Of a DNA stretch of 64,000 bases, positions 26,992-35,384 are shown piece by piece (within the stretch, counting starts at the first letter, position 1; each line of letters opens with the position of its first letter). The DNA lies in NCBI GenBank assembly GCA_002412715.1, contig DHVP01000023.1, positions 1 through 64,000 on the forward strand, in the 5' to 3' direction. A program made the position numbers and the translations under genes. This stretch comes from Deltaproteobacteria bacterium UBA5205. Lineage in GTDB: Bacteria > Desulfobacterota > Syntrophorhabdia > Syntrophorhabdales > Syntrophorhabdaceae. The notes beneath the pieces are model-generated. The model was given only the letters and a program-made list of their open reading frames with translations. It had not been told where the DNA came from and ran no database searches.

Positions 26992-27081
26992 GCAACAACA
27001 TATTACTTGTATGGAAAGTAATATCCCCATGGCACAGACCTCAGTTAAAACAAAGGCAAGGATAAGGAGGAACATACCACC

Positions 27082-27807
27082 ATGAAAAAGCTTCTTGCGG
27101 GCATCATCATCATTCTTATGGCGTTCTCGATGATAGGCTGCGCATCCACGGGAAGGATCATTGAAAATGCCTCATTGAAAACAAAGGTCGTCATGACCGA
27201 CCCGGTGTTCCTGAGCGTTACCCCGAAAGCCAAGACCTGCATCGTCAAGGTGAGCAACACCTCGGACCTCAAGGGGGTCATGCTTGCCCCCGTCCTGCGC
27301 GACCGCCTCATAAAAGGGGGTTTCACGATTGTTGACGACACGGCCAAGGCGAACTACATCGTCCAGGCAAACATCACCAGCTTTACCGCCCGGAGCGATT
27401 CGGCTGCCAAGGATGTGTCGATCGCAGGCACGATCATGGCGGGAACTGCGGGAGCGGCGCTGGCATCGAGCAGCGCGGACGTCATCCCCTTCGCCATCGC
27501 AGGCGCCATCGTCGGTAACGTGGGAGGCGCCATTCTTGGCAGCGTCTTCTCCGTTGATTACGTTCAGGGTACCATCGACCTGCAGATTCAGGAAAAGGCC
27601 GATTCCCTCGTTAAGGGGAGTATAAAGACTGAAGCCCGCCAGGGAACAGCTACCACGCTTTCTACAGAGCAGGCATACCAGTCGGAATTCCAAACCTATC
27701 GCACAAAGTTCATGATTTCAGCGCATCGAACCAATATCAATCTCGAGGAAGCGGTGGCCGAGATCACAAACAAGCTCGCCGATCAGATTGCCGGGGTCTT
27801 TTTGTAA
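27082..27807 (+). CDS. traT: TraT-like surface-exclusion lipoprotein
   Basis: This 241-residue protein has a lipoprotein signal peptide ending in the lipobox IGCAS (Cys20). The body follows TraT of F-like plasmids: VVMTDPVFLSV, VKVSNTSDLKG, ANYIVQANITSF, two glycine/alanine-rich helices (about 112-160) and DLQIQEKADSLVKG. TraT sits in the outer membrane and blocks uptake of a second copy of the same element. It lies about 31 kb from the tra genes and is divergent from the DUF457-transglycosylase pair. The length is normal for the family. Confidence 0.85.
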   Translation: MKKLLAGIIIILMAFSMIGCASTGRIIENASLKTKVVMTDPVFLSVTPKAKTCIVKVSNTSDLKGVMLAPVLRDRLIKGGFTIVDDTAKANYIVQANITSFTARSDSAAKDVSIAGTIMAGTAGAALASSSADVIPFAIAGAIVGNVGGAILGSVFSVDYVQGTIDLQIQEKADSLVKGSIKTEARQGTATTLSTEQAYQSEFQTYRTKFMISAHRTNINLEEAVAEITNKLADQIAGVFL

Positions 27808-28086
27808 TCCCGGCTGGAAAATCTCTTCTTCCCAGGGAGAGGTCGCAGTATTTTCTCCGGAGCAGGGGGTTAATCCCGCCCCTTGCTCCTCCCCCCCGAA
27901 AAACGACCCTCACATTTGCGTTCTGTGACGTTTTTCAGGCCTCATGAATAGCAATATAGCGGGTACCCCCGAAAACGTCAAAAACGCACAAATCATGCAC
28001 CGGTTATCAGGTAATTGGTATGTTGATACGCATAAAAACTGAAAACAGGCCTTTTTGACCGCCATTTGTGGTCCCGAACTCGAAAA
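27808..28086. other. Intergenic region with a large imperfect inverted repeat
   Basis: No gene is present. A GC-rich hairpin (GGAGCAGGGG and CCCCTTGCTCC, about 27858-27891) follows traT and may end its transcript. Two arms, CATTTGCGTTCTGTGACGTT at 27913-27932 and its near complement AACGTCAAAAACGCACAAAT at 27974-27993, form an imperfect inverted repeat around a 40-base centre. Its location beside the ssb operon and traT makes it a candidate replication or transfer origin, or an operator. Confidence 0.5.
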
Positions 28087-28129
28087 GTAATATCCATTTA
28101 AGCAGTATCTTCATTAGATGTATCGAAAA
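28087..28129 (+). promoter_or_regulatory. Element promoter motif, copy 1 (ssb operon)
   Basis: GTAATA (28087-28092), an 11-base spacer, AGTATCTTCATTAG (28104-28117), then CGAAAA (28124-28129). It is one of five copies, each at the head of an operon. The spacing would suit a non-standard promoter with transcription starting near CGAAAA. Confidence 0.75.
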
Positions 28130-28213
28130 ACGCCACATATGGCGGCCGCTACAATCGCCGGACGTGGTTTCTTTCAGCTTTCATACCCAACAATTCAGAA
28201 GGAGAGAAAACAT

Positions 28214-28645
28214 ATGGCAAGTATCAACAAAGTATTGCTCATGGGGCGTCTGGGAGCAGATCCCGAGCTTCGCTATACCACCGAGGGAACACCCGTTGCC
28301 ACCTTTCGCATGGCCACATCGGAATCATACAAGGACAGGGCAGGCGTCAAGCAGGAACGGACGGAGTGGCACAGCATCGTAGCCTGGCGCAAGCTCGCCG
28401 AGATCGCCGGTGACTTTCTCAAGAAAGGGCGGCTCGTCTTTGTCGAGGGCAAGATCCAGTCCCGGGAATGGGAAAAGGATGGGGAGAAGCGCAAGGTGTT
28501 CGAGATTGTCGCTTCCAACCTGCAGTTATTGCCTTCCGGTCAGGGACAGGGTCAGGGTAACAAAGAAAAGAGAGGTTCAGCAGCACCCGGGGGGTCTATT
28601 GAAGACGATTTCATTCCCGAATTCGATGACGATGTTCCAATTTAG
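28214..28645 (+). CDS. ssb: Single-stranded DNA-binding protein
   Basis: This 143-residue SSB begins at ATG 28214, behind AAGGAGAG; longer frames upstream run through the promoter region. The OB fold (MASINKVLLMGRLGADPELRYT through FEIVASNLQLL) fills the first 110 residues. A Gly/Gln linker follows, ending in an acidic tip (DDFIPEFDDDVPI) that should recruit replication and repair proteins. It would protect single-stranded element DNA during transfer and replication. It is the first gene of the motif-1 operon. Confidence 0.95.
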   Translation: MASINKVLLMGRLGADPELRYTTEGTPVATFRMATSESYKDRAGVKQERTEWHSIVAWRKLAEIAGDFLKKGRLVFVEGKIQSREWEKDGEKRKVFEIVASNLQLLPSGQGQGQGNKEKRGSAAPGGSIEDDFIPEFDDDVPI

Positions 28646-28733
28646 AGACAGCATGCTATGATCACCAACACTTCATCAACTCGGATACGCTGAACAAAGC
28701 AGCGGAACGGAGACTTTTTCAATGGAGGTTTGC

Positions 28734-28991
28734 ATGAAAATAGTAAAGATGTTTGTCAAGAACGAATGCCCGAAGTGCCCGGCGGCTAAGGAACTCGGTA
28801 AAAGACTGCAAAACAAGGAGCTGTGTGTGCAGTACTTTGACCTCGGTACCGTAGAAGGGCTTTCCGAGGCCGTTATGAACCAGATCATGGCCACCCCATC
28901 AATCCTCATAGAAGATGAGTCCGAAAGGGTCATTCACAGCTGGAGGGGGATGGTTCCGCCCGAAACAGAGGTCCTCGATGCCCTTCAATGA
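28734..28991 (+). CDS. Glutaredoxin/thioredoxin-like protein
   Basis: This 85-residue protein begins at ATG 28734, 5 bases after GGAGG. The redox pair CPKC (residues 11-14, in FVKNECPKCPAAKEL) is followed by ATPSILI with the cis-Pro of the thioredoxin fold. It overlaps the radical SAM gene by 14 bases. Small glutaredoxins of this kind are often paired with ribonucleotide reductase activases and may reduce the reductase or its activase. Confidence 0.85.
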   Translation: MKIVKMFVKNECPKCPAAKELGKRLQNKELCVQYFDLGTVEGLSEAVMNQIMATPSILIEDESERVIHSWRGMVPPETEVLDALQ

Positions 28992-29694
28992 CATAGAAAT
29001 GTTCAAAGGATTTATCGAGACGAGCTTCGTCGATTGGAAAGCCGGGCTTTGTTCGGTGTTATTCACCGGAGGATGCAATTTCCGGTGCCCCTTTTGTCAC
29101 AATGGCCCCATCGTCGAAGACCCTGATATGTGGAGCACCATACCCATGGATTACGTGATCAATAAACTCACGGAACAGAAGAAATGGGTGGAACGAGTGG
29201 TCATCTGTGGCGGTGAGCCGACCATTCACCAGGATCTGCCTGATGTTCTCAGGGCACTCAAGGTGCTCGGCCTGATGATAAAGCTCGATACGAATGGCTC
29301 CAACCCCGCCATGATTCGTTCGCTGGCGAAGGAAGGCCTCATAGATTACGTTGCAATGGATGTGAAAGGACCTCTGGACGGTTATTCCAGGTGGTGCGGC
29401 ACCGAGGTGGACACCGAAAAAGTGACAGATTCAATCTCCTTTCTTCTTAAAGGAAGCGTCCCCTGCGAGTTTCGGATGACCGTCGTTCCCAGGCTGCATG
29501 CGGAAGAGGATGTATACGAGGTAGCACGATATCTCGGCCCCGCGGCCGCCTTCACCGTACAGGAATTCCGGCCGGAAGCAACGGTACTTGACCCGGACTT
29601 TGCAGAGATCGCGCCATTTCCAGCGGATGTGATGGAAAGCATACGGAAGAACGTGTGCCGTATAACCGCATCGTCGGCAGAAACAAGGGCCTGA
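28978..29694 (+). CDS. NrdG-like radical SAM activase
   Basis: This 238-residue protein has the radical SAM cluster motif CNFRCPFCH near residues 33-41, then the GGEPT box (CGGEPTIHQ), LDTNGSNP and AMDVKGPL. It resembles the anaerobic ribonucleotide reductase activating proteins that make the glycyl radical on NrdD. ATG 28978 overlaps the glutaredoxin gene; an alternative start is 28990. No nrdD is in the window, so it presumably serves a host reductase or one elsewhere in the element. An oxygen-sensitive enzyme fits an anaerobic host. Confidence 0.85.
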   Translation: MPFNDIEMFKGFIETSFVDWKAGLCSVLFTGGCNFRCPFCHNGPIVEDPDMWSTIPMDYVINKLTEQKKWVERVVICGGEPTIHQDLPDVLRALKVLGLMIKLDTNGSNPAMIRSLAKEGLIDYVAMDVKGPLDGYSRWCGTEVDTEKVTDSISFLLKGSVPCEFRMTVVPRLHAEEDVYEVARYLGPAAAFTVQEFRPEATVLDPDFAEIAPFPADVMESIRKNVCRITASSAETRA

Positions 29695-29720
29695 ACAAAG
29701 ACCTCAGAAACAATCACAAA

Positions 29721-29747
29721 GGAGGGTTTAATCGCCCTCCTTTTTTG
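29721..29747 (+). terminator. Terminator of the ssb operon
   Basis: GGAGGG and CCCTCC form a short stem around TTTAATCG with T6 immediately after (29741-29746). It precedes promoter motif copy 2. Confidence 0.85.
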
Positions 29748-29756
29748 TGCCCTTAA

Positions 29757-29798
29757 GTAATAGATAAGCAACCAGTATCTTTATTAGTCCATCGAAAA
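29757..29798 (+). promoter_or_regulatory. Element promoter motif, copy 2
   Basis: GTAATA (29757-29762), 11 bases, AGTATCTTTATTAG (29774-29787, one mismatch to the others), then CGAAAA (29793-29798). It lies 45 bases upstream of the next gene. Confidence 0.75.
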
Positions 29799-29842
29799 AT
29801 AATCCCAAATCACCTCAACATCACAACCCGAAAGGAGTCATC

Positions 29843-30193
29843 ATGGAAAGCTTATACTGGTCTCTGTCCGTGGCAAGCATTGTCGGGAGCATACTCAACA
29901 ACAACCGGCGAAAAGAGTGCTTTTACGTGTGGATCGCAGCAAACAGCTTCTGGACTGCCGTGTATATGGCGCAGGGATCCTACCCGCAGGCATTTCAATT
30001 TGCCGTATTCACTTTCACCAGCGTGCAAGGACTGGTCAAATGGACCCAATATGAAAGAAAAACAGCGCCAAAGGAGATCAAATCATGGCACGTCTTGAAT
30101 CCAATCTCAAAATGGGCTTCTATCCTACACCGGATAAGACCCTTCAGTTGTTTCGCGGGTGGCTTGTGTTCAAAGACCACGCAAAAATCCTAG
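29843..30193 (+). CDS. Small PnuC-like membrane protein
   Basis: This 116-residue frame has three hydrophobic segments in its first 70 residues (SLSVASIVGSIL, CFYVWIAANSFWTAVYM, AFQFAVFTFTSVQGLVKW). The layout resembles short phage/plasmid proteins related to a half of PnuC, the nicotinamide riboside transporter. AAAGGAGT precedes the ATG. The last 36 codons overlap the start of the methyltransferase gene in another frame, which is odd; a small frameshift near 30060 may have lengthened it. Transport activity is inference. Confidence 0.6.
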   Translation: MESLYWSLSVASIVGSILNNNRRKECFYVWIAANSFWTAVYMAQGSYPQAFQFAVFTFTSVQGLVKWTQYERKTAPKEIKSWHVLNPISKWASILHRIRPFSCFAGGLCSKTTQKS

Positions 30194-31056
30194 ACCCGTG
30201 TTGCGGTCCCGGCGAGGCCCTCGCGCGACTCACCAAATACAGCAACGTGGCTACCTACGGTGTGGAACTGGACAGGGAACGCGCTGACCAGGCGGCCGGG
30301 AAGCTCGATTATCTTGCCCTTGGTTCCATATTCGACGTTCGGATAAACCCCCTTGCCTCTATCGGGCTGCTCTATCTAAACCCTCCATACGACATGGAGA
30401 ATGGCGAGCGGGTCGAAATGCAGTTCCTCAAACATGCGACAAAATGGCTCTGTGACAGCGGGACCCTCGTGTTCCTTGTCCCCGAGCACATCTTCGATGT
30501 CGACAAATACCGCCTGTGGATAACCCATCACTACTCAGATATCAGGATCGTCCGCGTTCACCGGGACGATTATCCCCTTTTCAAGCAGGCGGTTATGTTC
30601 GCCAGAAAACGCAACGAATCAAGGTACACGAAGTTATCAGCCTTTCCCGAAAAGCCGTATCGCCACATCGAGGACGCATCCCCGGTTCCGTACATGGCAC
30701 CGTACACACCCGGTCCCGAAATATTCCAGGGTACCGACGCGGTGATCGACGAGGACGTGTCCAACAACAGGGAGAATGTCCTCAAGGAGATCCGGCGCAT
30801 AGCCGGAACACACACCGGCGCCGCCATCTTGCGGCCGCTTCTTCCCCTACGCAAAGGGCATCTGGTATCGCTCATCACCGCCGGCACGATTGACGGCAGG
30901 GTGGAGAGCATAGACGGCCCGCTGGTTATCAAAGGGTTTCATGACCGCAAGAAAGAGAGGCGAATTGAAGACGACGTCGAAATCACCAAAGAAACATTCA
31001 GTGTCGGCATCCGCGTCATGGAGACCGGCAAAGGAGTGTGGTATGACATCAAATGA
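30085..31056 (+). CDS. Class I SAM-dependent DNA methyltransferase-like protein (DUF6094-like)
   Basis: This 323-residue protein has the SAM-binding motif LDPCCGPGEALARL (about 33-46), the acidic VELDRERAD loop and the catalytic motif NPPY (about 99-102), so an N6-adenine or N4-cytosine methyltransferase is likely. The TPDKTLQLFRGWL region fits DUF6094-type methyltransferases of mobile elements. GGAG lies upstream of ATG 30085. A C-terminal domain of about 120 residues is unassigned. It may modify element DNA against host restriction, or methylate newly transferred DNA. Confidence 0.8.
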   Translation: MARLESNLKMGFYPTPDKTLQLFRGWLVFKDHAKILDPCCGPGEALARLTKYSNVATYGVELDRERADQAAGKLDYLALGSIFDVRINPLASIGLLYLNPPYDMENGERVEMQFLKHATKWLCDSGTLVFLVPEHIFDVDKYRLWITHHYSDIRIVRVHRDDYPLFKQAVMFARKRNESRYTKLSAFPEKPYRHIEDASPVPYMAPYTPGPEIFQGTDAVIDEDVSNNRENVLKEIRRIAGTHTGAAILRPLLPLRKGHLVSLITAGTIDGRVESIDGPLVIKGFHDRKKERRIEDDVEITKETFSVGIRVMETGKGVWYDIK

Positions 31057-31579
31057 GATCGTAACGGTGGAGTGCCAGGGTGTCAGCTGCAAGAGCGATT
31101 TTGGTCTCTATAGAGCTGACAGGTACCAGAACACCATCAGCGTCCTGTCAATCTATGGGGCTCCCCAGCAGACAAAGGCCCTGTTCTCGGCTGTCGCTTC
31201 GAGTAGGACTGTATATTCAGGAGAAACGCTCCTCGAACGCCCGAGAGAGGCAATACGTTTCAAGGGCACGAAAATAGGCTACGCCAAGCATCACGGCATC
31301 ATCACCTCAGAGCAGGTAGGCAAGGAGATCATCGTCTGGACCACAGAGGGTGAGCGGTTGAACCAGCTCCGCCTGGCCCTTTCCGGCCGCCGCGTACCCT
31401 TCGAGCCCGAGAGACTTCCACAGATCGAGAAGGTCTTGCTGAACAACGGCTACCTTGTCCGGCTTGCCGGATGGGGAACCATCGGCGGGTATTTCGCCCA
31501 GTTCAATGACGATGAGATCTGCGACCTTATCCTTACCGACGTATACGGGACACGTGCCGCAACACGGAACGCGGCCTGA
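31043..31579 (+). CDS. Uncharacterised protein
   Basis: This 178-residue protein begins at ATG 31043, overlapping the methyltransferase stop and preceded by AAGGAG. It has no membrane segment and no recognised motif. The first half is beta-rich (VTVECQGVSCKSDFGLYRAD), and a helix 'GERLNQLRLALSG' lies in the middle. The last gene of the motif-2 operon, it is followed by a strong terminator. Its coupling to the methyltransferase suggests a related role, but nothing more can be said. Confidence 0.65.
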   Translation: MTSNEIVTVECQGVSCKSDFGLYRADRYQNTISVLSIYGAPQQTKALFSAVASSRTVYSGETLLERPREAIRFKGTKIGYAKHHGIITSEQVGKEIIVWTTEGERLNQLRLALSGRRVPFEPERLPQIEKVLLNNGYLVRLAGWGTIGGYFAQFNDDEICDLILTDVYGTRAATRNAA

Positions 31580-31599
31580 CAGAAACCAGCACATAACAC

Positions 31600-31630
31600 A
31601 AGGTGACCCTGGCGGGTCACCTTTTTTATT
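31600..31630 (+). terminator. Terminator of the methyltransferase operon
   Basis: AAGGTGACCC and GGGTCACCTT form a perfect 10-bp stem with a TGGC loop, followed by a T-rich tract. It lies directly before promoter motif copy 3. Confidence 0.9.
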
Positions 31631-31637
31631 TTGTCCA

Positions 31638-31680
31638 GTAATACCATTATAGAAAAGTATCTTCATTAGACACCCGAAAA
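31638..31680 (+). promoter_or_regulatory. Element promoter motif, copy 3 (helicase-parB operon)
   Basis: GTAATA (31638-31643), 12 bases, AGTATCTTCATTAG (31656-31669), then CACCCGAAAA ending at 31680. It is almost identical to copy 5 at 49628. Confidence 0.8.
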
Positions 31681-31793
31681 TCAGTCACAGCCGGTATACG
31701 CGACCGTAGCCCTGTGGCGTTTTTACGTGTTCCCTTTCGGGACCGCGGTCAACAACACGCAATCCACTACAAAGAACAGCATCAGGAGGTTCC

Positions 31794-31832
31794 ATGCTAA
31801 GGATACTGAAGGCGTTTCTCGGCGCCGCGTAA
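31794..31832 (+). CDS. Possible 12-residue leader peptide
   Basis: AGGAGG at about 31784-31789 is followed at good spacing by ATG 31794 and a 12-codon frame (MLRILKAFLGAA) ending at 31832. It sits in the unusually long leader between motif 3 and the first gene of the operon. The strong ribosome binding site supports translation, but there is no independent evidence of function. It could be a leader peptide or a tiny membrane-active peptide. Confidence 0.4.
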   Translation: MLRILKAFLGAA

Positions 31833-31903
31833 CACTTCACCTCAAACACATCTCCTTCGGGAGACGACCAAACACATTCTTCAACACTCCAAGGAGGATT
31901 CAT

Positions 31904-32116
31904 ATGGATATAACAGGACGCTATCTCAATGTGCTCCTTTCGCAGGTAACCACCGGTAAAGCATCAAAGAAGGAACTGGTGGAAATGGCGCAGAACGAAC
32001 CGGCCAGGACGCTCGTATTCTTCATGTCCCTGCCGGAGCAGAAAAAGAAGTCTTATCACTGGCTCGGCGACATCGCCGAAAAGTATCTGGATAACGGTGC
32101 GCGGGGTGTTGCATGA
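31904..32116 (+). CDS. Small uncharacterised protein
   Basis: This 70-residue soluble, mostly helical protein (MDITGRYLNVLLSQVTTGKAS, LVEMAQNEPARTLVFFMSL) starts at ATG 31904 behind AAGGAGG. Its stop overlaps the helicase ATG in an ATGA junction, so translation is coupled. It is not recognised; a helicase partner or regulator is possible by position only. Confidence 0.6.
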   Translation: MDITGRYLNVLLSQVTTGKASKKELVEMAQNEPARTLVFFMSLPEQKKKSYHWLGDIAEKYLDNGARGVA

Positions 32117-34338
32117 CGGACGTGGAGACGAATGCCGCAAAAGTAGTCAAACTGGGTGATTTTCTTGATCGCCACGGCCCCAAGATCGCGGAAACCATCG
32201 AAAGGAACCTCAGACCCGTCTATAACCCCTTGCAACCGGAAGGTGTTGATGAGTTCGACTCAAGGATCTTCACACTTCTCAGGTCACCACTCAGGGTACA
32301 GGGAGAGGTCGTCAAGTGCCTCGCTAAGGCAGCCTATAACGAAAAGGTCCGCCACATCTTTGTGACGGGCGAGATGGGAACCGGCAAGACGATGATTGGC
32401 CTCTCGGTAATCAATTGTGCCGATCGGCCGCTCCGATCGTTGGTTCTCTGCCCCACCCATCTTGTTGAGAAATGGATAAGGGAGACGAAAGATACCATCC
32501 CGGACGCAAGGGTTGTCGACCTCACGGTCCAGAACGTAATCACGGTTCTTGAATCGTTCAGACAGGCAAAAACAAAGCCGGACAGGCACGAAGTGTACGT
32601 GATCTCCAAGGAGAAGGTCAAGCTGTCCTATTCCTGGAGGCCTGCGGTTGTGTATTCAAGGGGTGGCATGACCCCCCTTTGTCCCCAGTGTGGAGCGGTT
32701 CCGCAAAAGGACGACTACATCATAACGCACGAGCAGCTTGCGAAGAAGAAGCACTTCTGCTCCCAATGCGGTTCCGCCCTTTGGCAGGCAGACCAGAAGA
32801 TAAGACGGTTCGCCCCGGCGGCGTACATCAAGAAGTATCTCAAAGGTTTTTTCGACATGGTCGTCATCGACGAGATCCAGGATTACAAGGCGGAGGGCAC
32901 CTTGCAGGGCCGGGCGATGGGATCGCTCCTGACCTGCGTGAAATACACCCTGTGCCTCACTGGTACGCTCAACGGTGGGTATGCCGACGACCTCTTCCAC
33001 CTTTTGTTTCGGATGGACCCTCAATCCCTCAAGAGGGACGGTTTCAACCACGATTCATCGGCAAGTTTTCTCGCCACCTTTGGTACCCTCGAAAAAGTCA
33101 GGAAACTGGATGAAGAGGACAGCCAGTACGGGCGGGGAAAGAAGAAAAAAGAGATTATCAGAAGGCGCCCGGGCGTTTCTCCCGTGGTGGTCGGAAAGTA
33201 TCTCCTCAACAAGTCAGTGTTTGTAAGGCTCGCGGACGTCATAGACGGTCTGCCGCCCTATTCTGAAAATGTGCTCTCGTATCGCATGAGTGCTCGACAA
33301 CAAGAAGAATATGGGGATTTTGAACTGTTGCTCAAGGACGCCGTCCAGAAGTATGGCATGCGGGCCCTTGCGGCGAAGCTGCAGGCATTGCTGTCATACC
33401 CGGATTCCTGTGTCGCTTTCGAAGAAAGCGTTGCCATCAAAGACAGGGAAGGGGGGATAGCCGCGGTGATAGACGCCCCTCGGATAACGCTTCCTGAAAA
33501 CGAACTGCTTCCGAAAGAAGAAGATTTTCTCAGGATCGTGCAAGAAGAGAAGAAAGAGGGCCGGAAGGTCCTTTGCTACCTCACATTCACGAATTCGCGC
33601 GACATACGTCCGCGCCTGAAGGAGATCCTCGAAAGGGAGGGCATCCGCGTCGGCATTCTCGACGCCTCCGTCCAACCGAAGAGAAGGGAGGCATGGGTCA
33701 AGAAACATGCCAGGGAATTCGATGTGCTCGTCTCCAACCCGGAGCTCGTGAAGACAGGTCTCGACCTGTACGATTTCCCCACCATCTATTTCTTCCAGAC
33801 AGGCTACAACATTTTCACGCTCCGGCAGGCGGCCAGGAGGTCCTGGCGCATAGGTCAGAAGAAGCCGGTGCGGATATACTTTGCGGTCTACAAGGCGACC
33901 ATGCAGGAAATAGCCATATCCCTGATCGCGAAGAAGCTGGAGGTGGCGCTCTTTGTCGAGGGCGACCTTCCGGAAGGCCTTGCGGAATATGGTTCCGATG
34001 TAGGTTCCATCGTCAACGAGATGGGAAAGGCGCTCCTGGAGGGAAGCAATTACTCAGGAGCAGAAAAGGCATGGGCAAATTTCCGCAAGAGGGAGATCGA
34101 GGCGCAGCTCGGGATCTCCGGCAAGGAAAACATCTTCTATGACATTAACGATAAGAAGCCCAGGAAGCAGGCGACGAAAGAGGTCGTCGAACCGGCGAGG
34201 ACGATTGTTAAAGAAAATGTTCTCGTCAAGGTGTCGCTCATCGAGGGCAAGAAGAAGAGCAGGTCGGTGGTGGAAGTGCGCTATGACGATCTGGACAATG
34301 TCGCGCAGGGCAAGCCTATTCAGTTCGCCCTGTTCTGA
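32113..34338 (+). CDS. SNF2-type helicase with inserted zinc ribbon
   Basis: This 741-residue superfamily 2 ATPase has Walker A GEMGTGKT (from residue 86), Walker B VVIDEIQD (a DEIQ variant of DEAH), LTGT, and the SNF2 C-terminal hallmark RQAARRSWRIGQKKPVRIY. Between motifs I and II lie two CxxC knuckles (CPQCGAVP and CSQCGSALW) forming a zinc ribbon, useful for DNA contact. Such proteins remodel DNA-protein complexes or move along DNA. It is the large gene of the motif-3 operon, followed by a ParB-like gene. The exact role in the element is unknown. Confidence 0.88.
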   Translation: MTDVETNAAKVVKLGDFLDRHGPKIAETIERNLRPVYNPLQPEGVDEFDSRIFTLLRSPLRVQGEVVKCLAKAAYNEKVRHIFVTGEMGTGKTMIGLSVINCADRPLRSLVLCPTHLVEKWIRETKDTIPDARVVDLTVQNVITVLESFRQAKTKPDRHEVYVISKEKVKLSYSWRPAVVYSRGGMTPLCPQCGAVPQKDDYIITHEQLAKKKHFCSQCGSALWQADQKIRRFAPAAYIKKYLKGFFDMVVIDEIQDYKAEGTLQGRAMGSLLTCVKYTLCLTGTLNGGYADDLFHLLFRMDPQSLKRDGFNHDSSASFLATFGTLEKVRKLDEEDSQYGRGKKKKEIIRRRPGVSPVVVGKYLLNKSVFVRLADVIDGLPPYSENVLSYRMSARQQEEYGDFELLLKDAVQKYGMRALAAKLQALLSYPDSCVAFEESVAIKDREGGIAAVIDAPRITLPENELLPKEEDFLRIVQEEKKEGRKVLCYLTFTNSRDIRPRLKEILEREGIRVGILDASVQPKRREAWVKKHAREFDVLVSNPELVKTGLDLYDFPTIYFFQTGYNIFTLRQAARRSWRIGQKKPVRIYFAVYKATMQEIAISLIAKKLEVALFVEGDLPEGLAEYGSDVGSIVNEMGKALLEGSNYSGAEKAWANFRKREIEAQLGISGKENIFYDINDKKPRKQATKEVVEPARTIVKENVLVKVSLIEGKKKSRSVVEVRYDDLDNVAQGKPIQFALF

Positions 34339-34350
34339 AAATACCTTACC

Positions 34351-34383
34351 GCAAGAGGCCCCGGTACATTCGGAGCCTCTTGC
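34351..34383 (+). terminator. Hairpin between helicase and parB-like genes
   Basis: GCAAGAGGC and GCCTCTTGC form a stem, but only TTTA follows. This suggests partial termination or an RNA-processing site within the operon rather than its end. Confidence 0.5.
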
Positions 34384-34406
34384 TTTATCCCTAAGGAGGA
34401 AGTCTT

Positions 34407-35384
34407 ATGGCAACGGCCAAGAAAATCACCGCAGCCGATTATCCTGTGCCTACGTACGGGGTCACTGCGGAAAAAACAGTACGACATTTCGATTGCATCT
34501 CCTACAGTAAATGCCTCAGCATTGTTTCAAACACCAAGAAAGCCACGGGTTTCTGCTGTGAAGGGTGCACTGGATATCAGACAGGGAACGGCGCCGTAGA
34601 AACGCCGGCGGCCACGATCTTCCCGTTGAGAAAGCCCTACGAGGTCAGAGAGATACCGGTGGACCAGATATTTCTTAATGTAACCCTGGAAGAGGCCATG
34701 TACAAGTCAATCTCTGCGTCATTGAAGACGATCAAGGAGATCTTTCAGCCTCCCATACTCCTCGAAAACGGCCGAGACAGGTACTTGTGTTATGCCGGCA
34801 GGCGCAGGGTCTATGCAGCAAGGAGCGAAGGCCTGCAGTCGATAGAATGTAAGGTCTTTTCCAAGGGGACCCCGGAGAAACTGATGCGTCTCTACGAGTT
34901 CGCCGAAAATATGGTCAGAAAGACCAATCCGGGTTCTGAAGCGGAGTCTCTCGCATATCTCATATCCACCCACAAGTGGACAGACAGGGAAACCTCGGAG
35001 AAGCTCGGGGTGCCGATGTGCCAGATAAGTGCCCGGCTTAAGCTTCTCAAGCTCATACCGGGCTACTTCAAAATGCTCAAGGAGGGCAAGATCACTCTGG
35101 AGGCCGCGAACAAACTGTGCAATCTTCCGGAGGAAAAGCAGAACGAACTCTTTGCGAACGGCGAAACATCCCTCAAGGAGATCAAAGAGACCAGCCGTTC
35201 GGTCAAGCTCGATTCATTGCTTGAAAAAGACGAGCTGTTCTCCCTGCCTTCCAACAGGAAGGACAGGCTGGACGAGGTGAAAGACCGGCTCCAGGCCGTG
35301 ATCAACACCACAAAAGGGGACACCGGGCTATTGAACCAGGCGCTCAATCTCATAGAGGCCTTCCAGACCGGGGGTGCTTCATGA
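34407..35384 (+). CDS. ParB-like protein with N-terminal cysteine cluster
   Basis: This 325-residue protein has a ParB N-terminal nuclease/CTPase-like domain (REIPVDQIF, ILLENGRDRYLCYAGRRRVYAARSEG) and a helix-turn-helix segment (RETSEKLGVPMCQISARLKLL). The first 60 residues carry cysteines (FDCISYSKCLSI, GFCCEGCTGY) that could bind a metal or Fe-S cluster, which is unusual for ParB. AAGGAGG precedes the ATG. There is no ParA next to it, so it may be a regulator or replication factor rather than a partition protein. A second ParB-like protein lies at 57071. Confidence 0.8.
   Translation: MATAKKITAADYPVPTYGVTAEKTVRHFDCISYSKCLSIVSNTKKATGFCCEGCTGYQTGNGAVETPAATIFPLRKPYEVREIPVDQIFLNVTLEEAMYKSISASLKTIKEIFQPPILLENGRDRYLCYAGRRRVYAARSEGLQSIECKVFSKGTPEKLMRLYEFAENMVRKTNPGSEAESLAYLISTHKWTDRETSEKLGVPMCQISARLKLLKLIPGYFKMLKEGKITLEAANKLCNLPEEKQNELFANGETSLKEIKETSRSVKLDSLLEKDELFSLPSNRKDRLDEVKDRLQAVINTTKGDTGLLNQALNLIEAFQTGGAS

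Noticed and set aside
27017..27022. Sixth copy of the promoter motif before traT
   Set aside because: GTAATA is present, but no AGTATCTTCATTAG follows at 11-12 bases.
29843..30193. Small membrane protein as a full PnuC transporter
   Set aside because: It is far too short, has only three membrane segments, and its C-terminal third overlaps the next gene out of frame.
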